DNA of 46,512 bases. Origin: DATAPE01 sp034667525 (GTDB lineage: Bacteria; Actinomycetota; CADDZG01; WHSQ01). Position numbers and translations under genes: made by a program. Each line of letters begins with the position of its first letter. Position 1 is the stretch's first letter. The stretch covers positions 1 through 46,512 of the forward strand of contig JAXDJO010000027.1 in NCBI GenBank assembly GCA_034667525.1. The letters are read 5' to 3'. Shown here piece after piece: positions 32,505 to 40,503 of the stretch. The notes beneath the pieces were generated by a model, which saw only the letters and a program-made list of their open reading frames with translations, ran no database searches and had not been told where the DNA came from.

Positions 32505-33395
32505 TTGGCCCCTTCAGGTTATGTACGTAAGAAGTGGGCAGCCGTGGAGGCGCCATCGGGGCTGGGACTGAGGGCGGGCGGCGTCGAGGGTCTGCCGGCA
32601 GCGCTGGAGGGGGCCGGTCTCTTGGAGACTCTCGATTCAGGCGTGGTTACGAAGCTGCACGTGCCGCGAAAGACGGGGATGAAGGATGCCTCCACCGGCA
32701 TCCTGCATGGCCCGGAGTTAGCGCGGTTCGCTCGCCTGCAGGCCGACACGGTTGGATATCTTCTTGACGCGAGACGCACACCGGTCGTGTTGGGGGGCGA
32801 CTGCAGCATCCTTTTGGGCAATGCCCTCGCGCTGGGCCGCCGCGGCCGTTTCGGATTGCTCTTTCTCGATGGTCACGCGGACTTCTATCAGCCTTCCGCA
32901 GAGCCCACCGGCGAGGCTGCGTCGATGGATCTTGCCTTGGTGACGGGTTACGGCCCCCGACTGCTCGAGGGCCCCGATCCCCTGATCAGGGTTGACGACG
33001 TGGTCGTGTTCGGGTTTCGCGATGGGCAAGAGAGCGCCCGCAACGGCAGTCAACCCTTGCCTCCACAGATGGTCGCGTTCGATCTGGCAGCCGTTCGCTC
33101 TCGCGGTGTGGAGCAAATCGTGGAAGACGCGATCGCACACCTCACGCGTGCTGATGGTCCTGAACAGTTCTGGATCCACCTCGATGCCGACGTGCTCGAC
33201 GACGAGGTGATGCCCGCCGTCGACTATCGATCACCGGGTGGTTTGACCACAACGGAATTGATCACCGTGCTCCGAGTTGCGACGGCCACCCGTCGCGTGG
33301 CGGGGCTTGAAGTCACCATCTATAACCCCACCCTCGATCCTGGCGGTGCCGCCGGCCGAGCTCTTGCAGCCGTGCTGGCCGCCGGTCTCCGCTAA
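32505..33395 (+). CDS. arginase-family protein with Cys at metal site A
   Basis: A 296-residue ureohydrolase-fold protein. The motifs are DGHAD and HLDADVLDDEVMPAVD, but the first motif, normally GGDHS, reads GGDCS, so a metal-A histidine ligand is a cysteine. The other ligands are intact. It likely still binds at least one metal, but the reaction could differ from urea release. The TTG at 32505 has AGGGA 6 nt upstream and was chosen; a GTG at 32544 is an alternative. It is cotranscribed with the selenium-binding protein. Confidence 0.75.
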   Translation: MAPSGYVRKKWAAVEAPSGLGLRAGGVEGLPAALEGAGLLETLDSGVVTKLHVPRKTGMKDASTGILHGPELARFARLQADTVGYLLDARRTPVVLGGDCSILLGNALALGRRGRFGLLFLDGHADFYQPSAEPTGEAASMDLALVTGYGPRLLEGPDPLIRVDDVVVFGFRDGQESARNGSQPLPPQMVAFDLAAVRSRGVEQIVEDAIAHLTRADGPEQFWIHLDADVLDDEVMPAVDYRSPGGLTTTELITVLRVATATRRVAGLEVTIYNPTLDPGGAAGRALAAVLAAGLR

Positions 33396-33416
33396 ACGAG
33401 CGCGACCGGAGCCGGG

Positions 33417-33461
33417 AGATCTAGGTGGTGGAGCCGTACTCGTGAAGCTGCCGCTAGATCT
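33417..33461. repeat. 8-bp inverted repeat downstream of the arginase-like gene
   Basis: AGATCTAG (33417-33424) is repeated inverted as CTAGATCT (33454-33461), 29 nt apart, in the 106-bp convergent gap. It could be part of a weak terminator; no T run follows except TTT. Confidence 0.3.
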
Positions 33462-33501
33462 TTGCCGGGCTGACTGTGACAGAGCGGGGAGCGTGCATGG
33501 G

Positions 33502-34440
33502 TTAGGCGGAGCGTAGGGAACCGAGGACTTCGACTATCCCCGCGACCACGGCAATCGCGCATGCGATCCGCAGCAGGTTCCCGTGGGACCAACGAGGTGA
33601 CAGCCTCCAGCCCACCATCGCCAGCAGGAAGATGACCGTGCCGAAGATGAATCGACCTCGTTCGAGCAGGGGGCCGGGCGAGAGCGACACTCCCTGCGCC
33701 GGCGGCAGCGAACCGTGTGCGAGTGGGAGAGCTCGGGAGATCACTTCCTCGGCTTCGGCAGGCGCGGCGTAACCGTTTCTCACCATCGAACGCAGCACTT
33801 CCACCTGTCGTGCGCGGGCATCAGCAGCATCTCTCAGCGGATCGTAGGCGCTGGGAGCTTGGATGAGTCCCGCCAGCAAGCTTGCTCTTGGGAGAGAAAG
33901 CTTCGAAGGGGCCACGCCGAAGTAGGTATGAGCAGCGCGTCTGATGCCGTAAGCGTGATGACCGAAGTAGACGATATTCAGGTAGTCATCAAGGATTTGT
34001 TGCTTGCCGGTCGCATTCTCTATCCTCAGCGCGATCGTGGCGTCCTGAACTTTTCGCCAGAGTGAATGATCGTTGCCGTTCAGGTACACGATCTTCGCCA
34101 GCTGTTCCGTGATGGTGCTGGCCCCCTCGGCGGTCGACAGATGAGTCAAATCGTAGGCAGCTGCGCGCGCTATCCCCAACGTGTCCACGCCGTGATGACG
34201 GTAGAAGCGTTCGTCCTCGGTGGCCACGACGGCCTCTCGCATGATCACGGGCAGCCCGGTGATCGCTACGGGATGCACATGGTAGGTGCGCTCTATCCGC
34301 GCAACGCGCTTCTGAAGGTACGTCGGTGATGGAGCCGTCCACCAGGCGATCGCACCCACGGCGGCCCCCATCGCCACCAGGGCTACCACCAGGAATCCCA
34401 GGTGCCGCAAGCGCAGCCGCGGCTGTCTGCTGCTAGCCAC
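33502..34440 (-). CDS. GT51 peptidoglycan glycosyltransferase
   Basis: A 312-residue membrane-anchored transglycosylase that polymerises lipid II glycan strands. All GT51 motifs are visible: TEDERFYRHHGVD (catalytic Glu75), GASTITEQLAK, KVQDATIALRIE, KQQILDDYLNIVYFG and LLAGLIQAPSAYDP. It has an N-terminal anchor (about residues 13-34) and a hydrophobic C-terminal region (about 265-308), but no transpeptidase domain, so it is a monofunctional enzyme with unusual C-terminal helices. The start is the GTG at 34440 and has no strong ribosome site. Confidence 0.92.
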   Translation of the reverse strand: MASSRQPRLRLRHLGFLVVALVAMGAAVGAIAWWTAPSPTYLQKRVARIERTYHVHPVAITGLPVIMREAVVATEDERFYRHHGVDTLGIARAAAYDLTHLSTAEGASTITEQLAKIVYLNGNDHSLWRKVQDATIALRIENATGKQQILDDYLNIVYFGHHAYGIRRAAHTYFGVAPSKLSLPRASLLAGLIQAPSAYDPLRDAADARARQVEVLRSMVRNGYAAPAEAEEVISRALPLAHGSLPPAQGVSLSPGPLLERGRFIFGTVIFLLAMVGWRLSPRWSHGNLLRIACAIAVVAGIVEVLGSLRSA

Positions 34441-34810
34441 TTGTGTCTCGGGGCGACAAGGAACGATCTTCTGCCATCCCCTTGGGGCGCGCCTGCCACA
34501 GGGGGGCCGAAGCAGGGTGCAGGGATCTGATCAGCCCACGAAGTCTGTTGTCAACCATGAGGCGCCATCGTCTATCACGTTGGCTATTCCTATTATGAGT
34601 GCGGCCCGGTTGCAGGAAGTTTTGCGCACCTGGTCTGGGGCGATCTCCGGGGGAATCCCCTCGGTCCTATGGCAGACCCCGAAGATCTCGTCCGCAGCGC
34701 TTGGAGCCGATCCCACCGCCGCACAGACTGTCGATCGGCTGCCCGCGCGGTTGGGCGGAATCTCGGCGGATCTTCCGCTAGAGTCCTCGGGAATCGGCAA
34801 AGGGGGCCAT
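34441..34810 (+). other. 370-bp gap before the BNR protein
   Basis: No gene was found. It contains a TATTAT hexamer (34591-34596) that could be a -10 box, and a TAGAGT (34779-34784) closer to the gene; neither has a good -35. The open frame leading into the BNR gene lacks codon-like features. It may hold the GT51 and BNR promoters and an untranslated leader; no riboswitch was recognised. Confidence 0.4.
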
Positions 34811-36145
34811 ATGAGCTCGAGAAGATCCTTGCGGATAGCGGCAGCTGTTCTAACCGCCGCTCTGGTGCTGGTGTCGCTGGATGCATCGGCAGCGGTGAGC
34901 CCACGGTTCACGATTCCGCACCGGCTGGGCTTCAAAGCCGGCGACGATTGGGAACCGGCCATCGCGACTGACAGGCATGGACACGTCTACGCCCTCTGGA
35001 GTCACTATGGATTCGATCCGGCCTGTCCCGCATGTGTAAGCCCGCATTCGGAGCTGCAAGTTTCCAATGATTCCGGTGCAACGTGGTCGAAGCCCCGCCC
35101 CCTGGCGCCCTCCACCCAGCGCCAGGATGACCCGCAGATCGTGGTCGATCCTGTTGATGGAAAGACCGTGTACGCGTCCTTTATCCAAGGGAATAAGTCG
35201 AGCCAGTACGTCGCCAAGTCAACCGACTTCGGCAGGACTTGGAAGAAGATGCTCGTCGAACACCTTAAGCGGGGAATCGACAAGGACATCCTTGCGGTAA
35301 GAGGGCCCGACGTCTATGTGGTCTACAACGCAGTGATGAAGGTCTACGCGTCTGTCTCCCACAACGGTGGCCGAACCTGGAAGCAGTACAGGATCTCGGC
35401 GCCGACTACCAATTCGAAGCTGGGATGGTCACTGCCCAGTGGGGGCGCGATCGACTCGAAGGGCAACGCCTACTTCGCGTGGGCGGGCTACGAACAGAAC
35501 GGGAAGCCTTCGGGTGACGTGAATCTGTTCGTCTCCAAATCAACCACCGGCGGACGCACGTGGTCTACCTCCATCGTCGCCGTGTCACAAGCGCCCCCGC
35601 TGTGCGGCTGTGCCGGCTGGGCGTTCTGGGGGGAGCAGATGGCATTGGCGATCGACAGAGCCGACGTTCTTTACGTCCTCTACGACGCGAATCGTGCTCC
35701 TTTCGGGGTCAATCAGCTGCATTTCGCCCGCTCGACCGATGGCGCCAAGACGTGGGTGGGAAGAAGCGAACCATCGCTGGCTCCATCAGGGGCTAACAAT
35801 CTGTTTCCCGCGATCGCGGCTCGGGCCACGGGTGACGTGAGGATCGCGTGGCAGGACGATCGCAATGGTTTCGACGCCGGAGGCAGCGATCCCAGCGCTC
35901 GCTGGAACACCTATTACCGAGCGTCCACGAACGGGGGCCGGACGTGGTCGTCGGAGACGCAGATCTCACGGTTCGTGAAGGGCTACGACTACAACTTCCT
36001 GACCCCCAAGGACGGCTACCTCCAACCCTACGGTGACTATTTCGAGATCGATATCGACGGCGCCGGCCGCACCCACGCGCTGTGGGGCGAGGGACCTAGT
36101 TACGCAGGTCCCGGAAACGTGTGGTACTCGCACAGCCTGCCTTGA
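34811..36145 (+). CDS. secreted BNR/Asp-box sialidase-like protein
   Basis: A 444-residue exported protein with a Sec signal peptide (AAAVLTAALVLVSLDASA) and a six-bladed beta-propeller. Asp-box repeats of the S-x-D/N-x-G-x-T-W type recur: SNDSGATW, STDFGRTW, SHNGGRTW, STTGGRTW, STDGAKTW and STNGGRTW. Such repeats occur in sialidases and exo-alpha-glycosidases, but the catalytic arginine triad of sialidases was not identified, so the enzyme class is open. The ATG at 34811 has AAAGGGGG 5 nt upstream. A hairpin terminator follows. Confidence 0.85.
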   Translation: MSSRRSLRIAAAVLTAALVLVSLDASAAVSPRFTIPHRLGFKAGDDWEPAIATDRHGHVYALWSHYGFDPACPACVSPHSELQVSNDSGATWSKPRPLAPSTQRQDDPQIVVDPVDGKTVYASFIQGNKSSQYVAKSTDFGRTWKKMLVEHLKRGIDKDILAVRGPDVYVVYNAVMKVYASVSHNGGRTWKQYRISAPTTNSKLGWSLPSGGAIDSKGNAYFAWAGYEQNGKPSGDVNLFVSKSTTGGRTWSTSIVAVSQAPPLCGCAGWAFWGEQMALAIDRADVLYVLYDANRAPFGVNQLHFARSTDGAKTWVGRSEPSLAPSGANNLFPAIAARATGDVRIAWQDDRNGFDAGGSDPSARWNTYYRASTNGGRTWSSETQISRFVKGYDYNFLTPKDGYLQPYGDYFEIDIDGAGRTHALWGEGPSYAGPGNVWYSHSLP

Positions 36146-36151
36146 GCTCTG

Positions 36152-36184
36152 CTAAGCGGAGCCCGAGGGTCGGGCTCCGCTTAG
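36152..36184. terminator. 15-bp hairpin between BNR and LamG genes
   Basis: CTAAGCGGAGCCCGA (36152-36166) pairs perfectly with its complement (36170-36184) around a 3-nt loop. It lies between convergent genes and can serve both, though the usual T run is missing. Confidence 0.55.
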
Positions 36185-36219
36185 AGGTTCACACAGACAG
36201 GACTAAGAGCAGGCGAGAT

Positions 36220-36975
36220 TCAATGCCCGGCGTTCCACTGCGACGCGACCTGCGTGGCGGTCAGTGCGTGATTGTAGACCGCCACCTCGTCGATCTTTCC
36301 CTTCCAGAAGGAGGTTGGCGTGGGACAGCAATCGTATTCGGCGCCGATGGTGAAGAACCCGTTCTGCAGCGGGCGGGCCTTGGAAGTGAAGCTGGCCTGA
36401 CTCGAGCCGTTGACGTACAGATGGGCCCGGTTCGAGCCGTTCACCGTAACCACCACCTGATAGATCTTGCCCGCGACGGGGGTCGTCTTTGAATAGGCGG
36501 TCGCGCACGATGAGCTTTCGCACTCATGGAACTTGAACTTGTTGGTCGGCTCATCACGGAAGATGGCGAGTCCGTTTGCCCCGCTCTTGGTGTTAAAGGC
36601 CAAGATGTGTTCTTCGGCGGAAGTTGTAGTGGTCATCACCCAGGCTTCGAGTGTGTAACCCTTCGACCACGAAGTTTTCGTGCGAGAGGTCAGCCCGTTC
36701 GCGGTAACCCTGTTGTTGATACCGTCGAAACCGGGCGCTTTGTTCGTGTCATTTATTATCAGACCGGTGAGACCAAGCTTTGGTGACCCTTTGTAGGTAC
36801 CTACATAACTTCCCATGGTCGGATAGGCGGTGGTACCCGACGTCTCACCAAGACGCCAATACGCGATCGGTCCGCTGTTGTCGACCGTAGTTTTGTAACT
36901 GGTCGAAGCGATGGCAGCTCCGCTCCACAACAGAAACGCGATCGTGACGATCCCTGTTCTTCGTAACAGGCGCAT
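36220..36975 (-). CDS. secreted LamG-domain protein
   Basis: A 251-residue exported protein with a Sec signal peptide (about residues 1-24) and one laminin-G-like jelly-roll (concanavalin A-like) domain; motifs are GPIAYWRLGETSG, YTLEAWVMT, FWKGKIDEVAVYNHALTATQV. These bind carbohydrate or protein and often mediate adhesion. The ATG at 36975 has GAGGGAG about 4 nt upstream; an ATG 15 nt earlier is possible. A TTGACT-17-GAGGAT promoter lies upstream. It converges on the BNR gene. Confidence 0.85.
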   Translation of the reverse strand: MRLLRRTGIVTIAFLLWSGAAIASTSYKTTVDNSGPIAYWRLGETSGTTAYPTMGSYVGTYKGSPKLGLTGLIINDTNKAPGFDGINNRVTANGLTSRTKTSWSKGYTLEAWVMTTTTSAEEHILAFNTKSGANGLAIFRDEPTNKFKFHECESSSCATAYSKTTPVAGKIYQVVVTVNGSNRAHLYVNGSSQASFTSKARPLQNGFFTIGAEYDCCPTPTSFWKGKIDEVAVYNHALTATQVASQWNAGH

Positions 36976-37020
36976 ATATCTCCCTCTCATATCCGAGTGA
37001 CCCTCTGGCACAAGTGGGGC

Positions 37021-37049
37021 ATCCTCAACGGGAAGCGCCAACAAGTCAA
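37021..37049 (-). promoter_or_regulatory. promoter of the LamG gene
   Basis: Minus-strand -35 TTGACT (37044-37049) and -10 GAGGAT (37021-37026) are 17 bp apart, which gives a leader of about 40 nt with the GAGGGAG ribosome site. Confidence 0.55.
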
Positions 37050-37157
37050 GCTCAGCGCGGGAAAGCGCCCTGTTCGCGTGAGTGTGTGTGATTTGTGCGC
37101 CGTGCGAGCGGTGATTCTCTTAGCCGAAGGATGCGGGCACTGCAATCCTCGGGAGGC

Positions 37158-37727
37158 TCAGCCGAGCGGCAGGCCCCATAACGGATACCACCTCGAGAGG
37201 TCTTTCTCGAGAGGCAGCTCCGTGTCCAACAGCGCCTTTACTTTTAGCTCGAGTTGGTTGTCCCGCGTTTCTTTGCCTGCGGGAGCGAAGGGATAGAAAC
37301 TGCCCCGCTTGTAGAGGTAAACAAGGTTGACAGTGTTGGAGCCGTCTGCGAAAGGAAAGACCGAGCACAGCAGCTGGGGGCCGAAGCCCTGTTCCTCCAG
37401 CGTGGTGTTGACGGCGTGAACCGTCCCTACCAGATCCTCGAGCTCCGGGTCAGTGACCACCACCCAGTGGAAACCATAAGAGTCTTCGGACTGCGACAGC
37501 TTCGACCCGGATTCCTTGGCGCTCAACTCCAACAGAGAATCGAGATCGGCAGTCGTGTTCGCAAAGCCCCCGCCGGAGACCGTCTTGAAAGCAACTGCGG
37601 CCTGGCCGGCTGTTTTCAGCCCCGCAGCAGTCTCGAGGGTCACGGCGGCGGAGGGCAACGAGAACAACGCGGAAAGCTCTGGGCCTTTGGGCTTGGTTCG
37701 TCCGAGGATCGTGTCGAGCAAGCTCAT
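37158..37727 (-). CDS. pspAB: PspA-associated protein PspAB
   Basis: A 189-residue cytoplasmic protein matching the PspAB family, which accompanies PspA and an HtpX protease in Actinobacteria. The N-terminal segment MSLLDTILGR...LSALFSLPSAAVTLE is typical. No enzymatic motif is known. It is the last gene of the four-gene Psp operon, overlapping htpX by four bases (ATGA). The name is given on context plus sequence pattern. Confidence 0.85.
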   Translation of the reverse strand: MSLLDTILGRTKPKGPELSALFSLPSAAVTLETAAGLKTAGQAAVAFKTVSGGGFANTTADLDSLLELSAKESGSKLSQSEDSYGFHWVVVTDPELEDLVGTVHAVNTTLEEQGFGPQLLCSVFPFADGSNTVNLVYLYKRGSFYPFAPAGKETRDNQLELKVKALLDTELPLEKDLSRWYPLWGLPLG

Positions 37728-38641
37728 CCAGAGCGGCCCAGATCCGCCTCAATCTTGGCGAGTTGGTCAAGGCGTTGCTGCAAGCTGGGATGGGTGTCGA
37801 ACATCGACGACAGGCTGAATCCTCGCGAGATCGCGGGTGCGAAGGCCAGAGCGTTGACGGTCTCGGCACGGCGGAGATCGCGCGTCGGGATCTTGCCCAT
37901 GTCTCCCGAGATCTTGACGAGGGCGGAGGCAAGCGACGAGGGGGCTCCCGTGAGGATCGCACCAGAGCGGTCGGCGGACAACTCGCGATAACGCGACAGG
38001 GCGCGCGTTAGCAGAAAGCTGATCACGTAAACGAGGGCCGAAACAAGCATGATGACCATCACGGGCGCTCCGCTGTTGCCGTCGCGCTCATCGCGACCAA
38101 AGCCACCCCCATACATTCCGGAATAGAAGAGGACGCGCGTAAGAAGGCCTGCCACGAGGCCCAGGAAACTGGCTATCGTCATAACCGCTACGTCGCGATG
38201 GGCGACGTGGGATAGCTCGTGAGCAAGGACGGCCTCTAACTCCTGGGGCTCTAGCCTGCGCATGATGCCCTTTGTTACGGCGACCACCGCCGCCTCCGGG
38301 GTGCGACCTGTCGCAAAGGCGTTGGGCACATCGGTGTCGGCGATGGCGACGCGCGGTTTGGGCATGTCGGCCATCACGCACAGCCGCTCGACCAGCGCGT
38401 GCAGCTCAGGAGCTTGTTCAGGTGATACTTCCTTGGCCCCCATGGAGAAAAGTGCGATCTTGTCGGAAAAGAAGTACTGCGCGAATAACAAGCCTCCGGC
38501 GATCACCAGAACGAAGACCGCCGATTTGATAACCACGAACAACACCGCCACAAACACGACGTATAGGAGGCCGAGGAAGAACATCGTCATACCCATGCGC
38601 GCGTTGAGTCCGCGGTCCTCGGGAAAACGTGAGATAGCCAT
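37724..38641 (-). CDS. htpX: HtpX membrane metalloprotease
   Basis: A 305-residue M48B zinc protease that degrades damaged membrane proteins. Two helices near the N terminus (20-54) are followed by the HELSH motif (H141, E142, H145), a second pair of helices and the third zinc ligand region RYRELSADRSG. Cytoplasmic active site in the membrane. It overlaps pspAA by one base (TAATG) and pspAB by four (ATGA). The Psp context suggests a role in envelope stress. Confidence 0.93.
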   Translation of the reverse strand: MAISRFPEDRGLNARMGMTMFFLGLLYVVFVAVLFVVIKSAVFVLVIAGGLLFAQYFFSDKIALFSMGAKEVSPEQAPELHALVERLCVMADMPKPRVAIADTDVPNAFATGRTPEAAVVAVTKGIMRRLEPQELEAVLAHELSHVAHRDVAVMTIASFLGLVAGLLTRVLFYSGMYGGGFGRDERDGNSGAPVMVIMLVSALVYVISFLLTRALSRYRELSADRSGAILTGAPSSLASALVKISGDMGKIPTRDLRRAETVNALAFAPAISRGFSLSSMFDTHPSLQQRLDQLAKIEADLGRSG

Positions 38642-38919
38642 TAGCCTGGGATCAGTCCGTGATTGCCGAGCAACTCCTGTACCTCATCGACCGTTGCGTC
38701 GGCGTGAGGAAGGATCAGATCGGACGGGGCAAGATGGTCGTCTGCAACGAGAGTTGAGTCTTTGCGCACCGCATCCAGAAGGGCGCGCAACCTCGGTTGG
38801 AAGTCGGTGTCGTCACCTTGCTCCAGCGATGCGAGCAATTCGTTGTCCAGCGAGTTGAGCTCCTCGAGGCGTCCATCGTCGACCTCGAATTGACCCTCGC
38901 CGAGGATCCTTACGATCAT
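38641..38919 (-). CDS. pspAA: PspA-associated protein PspAA
   Basis: A 92-residue cytoplasmic protein matching PspAA: MIVRILGEGQFEV at the N terminus, then LEELNSLDNELLASLE. It is a small partner of PspA in Actinobacteria. The ATG overlaps the pspA stop by four bases (ATGA), and its stop overlaps the htpX start. Confidence 0.85.
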   Translation of the reverse strand: MIVRILGEGQFEVDDGRLEELNSLDNELLASLEQGDDTDFQPRLRALLDAVRKDSTLVADDHLAPSDLILPHADATVDEVQELLGNHGLIPG

Positions 38920-39671
38920 CGGCTTGCTCCTTCTTCAGTCGTAGGGGCGGCATTGAGAGCGGCGGGAGTGGCCCCCGGACCCAACTCCGCTTTGAGCCGT
39001 TGGAGCTCGGCGTCGACACCGCCGCCCGTGCCCAACGCGTCGAGTTGAGCCTGGATCGGATCTGAAGTTTGAGTTGCGTCGTCGAGTGCGCCCGTGGCCA
39101 GCAGCTCGTCGAGCGCCCCGGCGCGAGCCTGCATCTGTTCCGTCTTGTCCTGGGCCCTTTGCATCGCCAATCCCACGTCGCCCATCTCCTCAGAGATGCC
39201 AGAGACCGCCTCGGAGATCTTGGTCTGAGCCTCGGCGGCCGTGTACGTTGCCTTGATCGTTTCCTTGCGGGTGCGGAAGGTCTCGACCTTGGACTGGAGA
39301 CGCTGGGCCGCATCGGCCAACTTGTTCTCCTGAGCCTGGAGATCGGACTCCTGTCTTTCGAGATCGGCGGTCTGCGTCTCGATGCCGGCTCGACGCGTCA
39401 GAGCTTCGCGCGCGAGATCCTCTCGTCCCTGCGATACCGCTTGCCGGGCCTGGTTCTCTAACTTCGCTTGGGAAGACTCCAGTTGCTGGAGTTGCAACTG
39501 CACACGCTTCCGGGAAGTGGCTACGTCGGCCACCCCGCGCTTCACCTGTTGAAGCATCTCGAGTTGGCGCTGATAGCTGTAATCGAGTGTCTCCCTCGGA
39601 TCCTCTGCGTTGTCCAGGACCTTGTTGGCCTTCGTCTTGAACAGCAGCGACATCCGTTTGGCAAGTCCCAT
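38916..39671 (-). CDS. pspA: PspA/IM30 family membrane-stress protein
   Basis: A 251-residue coiled-coil ESCRT-III-like protein that coats and protects stressed membranes. The N-terminal amphipathic region (MGLAKRMSLLFKTKANKVLD) and DYSYQRQLEMLQQVKRG are diagnostic, and long heptad-type coils span residues 25-210. AAGGAG lies 7 nt before the ATG. It is the first gene of the operon and divergent from the carbonic anhydrase. Regulation could not be read from the 130-bp region. Confidence 0.93.
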   Translation of the reverse strand: MGLAKRMSLLFKTKANKVLDNAEDPRETLDYSYQRQLEMLQQVKRGVADVATSRKRVQLQLQQLESSQAKLENQARQAVSQGREDLAREALTRRAGIETQTADLERQESDLQAQENKLADAAQRLQSKVETFRTRKETIKATYTAAEAQTKISEAVSGISEEMGDVGLAMQRAQDKTEQMQARAGALDELLATGALDDATQTSDPIQAQLDALGTGGGVDAELQRLKAELGPGATPAALNAAPTTEEGASR

Positions 39672-39750
39672 TGCTTGGCTCCTTAGGTTTGTGGACCTTC
39701 CATTTTGCCAGCGCCGTTGCGGTAGCCGCTCTCTCCAGGAGAGCTTCTCC

Positions 39751-39759
39751 TGCTAGGAT
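39751..39759 (+). promoter_or_regulatory. extended -10 box upstream of carbonic anhydrase
   Basis: TGCTAGGAT fits an extended -10 (TGnTAGGAT) about 47 nt before the start codon. No clear -35 is visible. Confidence 0.4.
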
Positions 39760-39805
39760 TCGTACCCATAGTCCAGTGTTAATAGGGAAAAAAAGGAGGG
39801 CTGCC

Positions 39806-40297
39806 ATGGCCAACGCCGAGCAGCTGCTGAAGAACAACGAGGAGTACCGGAGGAACTTCACGAAGGGGGAGCTCCCGCTTCCTCCCGCTCAGGGCGTAGC
39901 CGTGCTGGCCTGTATGGACGCCCGGCTCGACGTCCACAAGATCCTGGGCCTGCAAGAGGGAGACGCTCACGTCATCCGGAACGCCGGCGGCGTCGCGACC
40001 GACGACGCTATCCGGTCGCTGGTCATCTCGCAGCGATTGCTGGGGACGAAAGAGATCCTTCTCATCCATCACACCGATTGCGGGATGCTCACCTTCACCG
40101 ACGACGAGGTCAAGCGCCAGATCCAGGCCGAGGTCGGTATCAGGCCGCACTTCGCGCTCGAAGCCTTTACCGACCTAGAGGAAGACGTGCGCGAGTCGAT
40201 TGCAAGGATCAAGCTCAGCCCTTTCATTCCGAACAAGGAAGGGATTAGGGGCTTCATCTACGACGTAGCGACCGGCGAGCTGGACGAGGTCGCTTAG
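39806..40297 (+). CDS. beta-class carbonic anhydrase
   Basis: A 163-residue zinc enzyme that interconverts CO2 and bicarbonate. The zinc ligands and Asp-Arg dyad are present in CMDARLD and HHTDCGM, in the arrangement of mycobacterial Rv1284-like enzymes. An AAAAGGAGGG ribosome site lies 5 nt before the ATG. It lies directly upstream of the aro operon, divergent from pspA. Confidence 0.92.
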   Translation: MANAEQLLKNNEEYRRNFTKGELPLPPAQGVAVLACMDARLDVHKILGLQEGDAHVIRNAGGVATDDAIRSLVISQRLLGTKEILLIHHTDCGMLTFTDDEVKRQIQAEVGIRPHFALEAFTDLEEDVRESIARIKLSPFIPNKEGIRGFIYDVATGELDEVA

Positions 40298-40307
40298 CTT
40301 GCCGCTA

Positions 40308-40335
40308 TTGACGGATGCCGAGGGTTCTCTAGGAT
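40308..40335 (+). promoter_or_regulatory. promoter of the aro operon
   Basis: -35 TTGACG (40308-40313) and -10 TAGGAT (40330-40335) are 16 bp apart, close to the vegetative consensus. The -10 ends 7 nt before the leader-peptide ATG, so the mRNA would begin at or next to that ATG; the intervening GGAGG would then not be transcribed. Confidence 0.65.
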
Positions 40336-40342
40336 GGAGGCA

Positions 40343-40429
40343 ATGACAACCTTGCAGCGTTGGAGCGCGGGCTATCGGAACTATTGGTGCGGTGGCTCCA
40401 CGCGCTTCTCGGGAGGGACCTCAGGGTAA
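40343..40429 (+). CDS. aromatic leader peptide of the aro operon
   Basis: A 28-codon open frame with sequence MTTLQRWSAGYRNYWCGG then STRFSGGTSG. Two Trp codons (40361, 40385), two Tyr (40373, 40382) and one Phe (40406) are concentrated in it, which is very unlike a random short frame. It ends 75 nt before aroH and just ahead of the terminator hairpin. I read it as a sensor peptide whose translation rate reports charged tRNA for aromatic amino acids. It may be made from a leaderless transcript. Confidence 0.8.
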   Translation: MTTLQRWSAGYRNYWCGGSTRFSGGTSG

Positions 40430-40478
40430 GAGAAGGTCGGAATCGGCTCGAGAGGCGTGGAGTTTTCTCCACGCCTCT
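40362..40478 (+). promoter_or_regulatory. transcription attenuator with alternative hairpins
   Basis: Four segments can form exclusive pairs. Segment 1 GGAGCGCG (40362-40369, overlapping a Trp codon) pairs with segment 2 CGCGCTTC (40401-40408). The overlapping part of segment 2, CTCCACGC (40396-40403), also pairs perfectly with segment 3 GCGTGGAG (40455-40462), which is the antiterminator. Segment 3 with 4 forms the terminator. A ribosome stalled at the first Trp or the Tyr codons would cover segment 1, free segment 2 and allow read-through; normal translation or no translation would favour termination. Energies were not calculated. Confidence 0.8.
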
Positions 40479-40483
40479 TTTTT
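40451..40483 (+). terminator. attenuator terminator upstream of aroH
   Basis: AGAGGCGTGGAG (40451-40462) and CTCCACGCCTCT (40467-40478) form a perfect 12-bp stem with a TTTT loop, followed by a run of six T. It is a strong intrinsic terminator located after the leader peptide and before aroH. Confidence 0.92.
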
Positions 40484-40503
40484 GTTGGAGAGAGAGGCGA
40501 ACG

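Noticed and set aside
33400..33500. Mobile-element end or att site at the AGATCTAG inverted repeat
   Set aside because: No transposase, integrase or matching direct repeat is present nearby.
34517..34810. Longer N terminus for the BNR protein
   Set aside because: The upstream stretch shows no family match, whereas the ATG at 34811 has a strong ribosome site and opens directly into a signal peptide.
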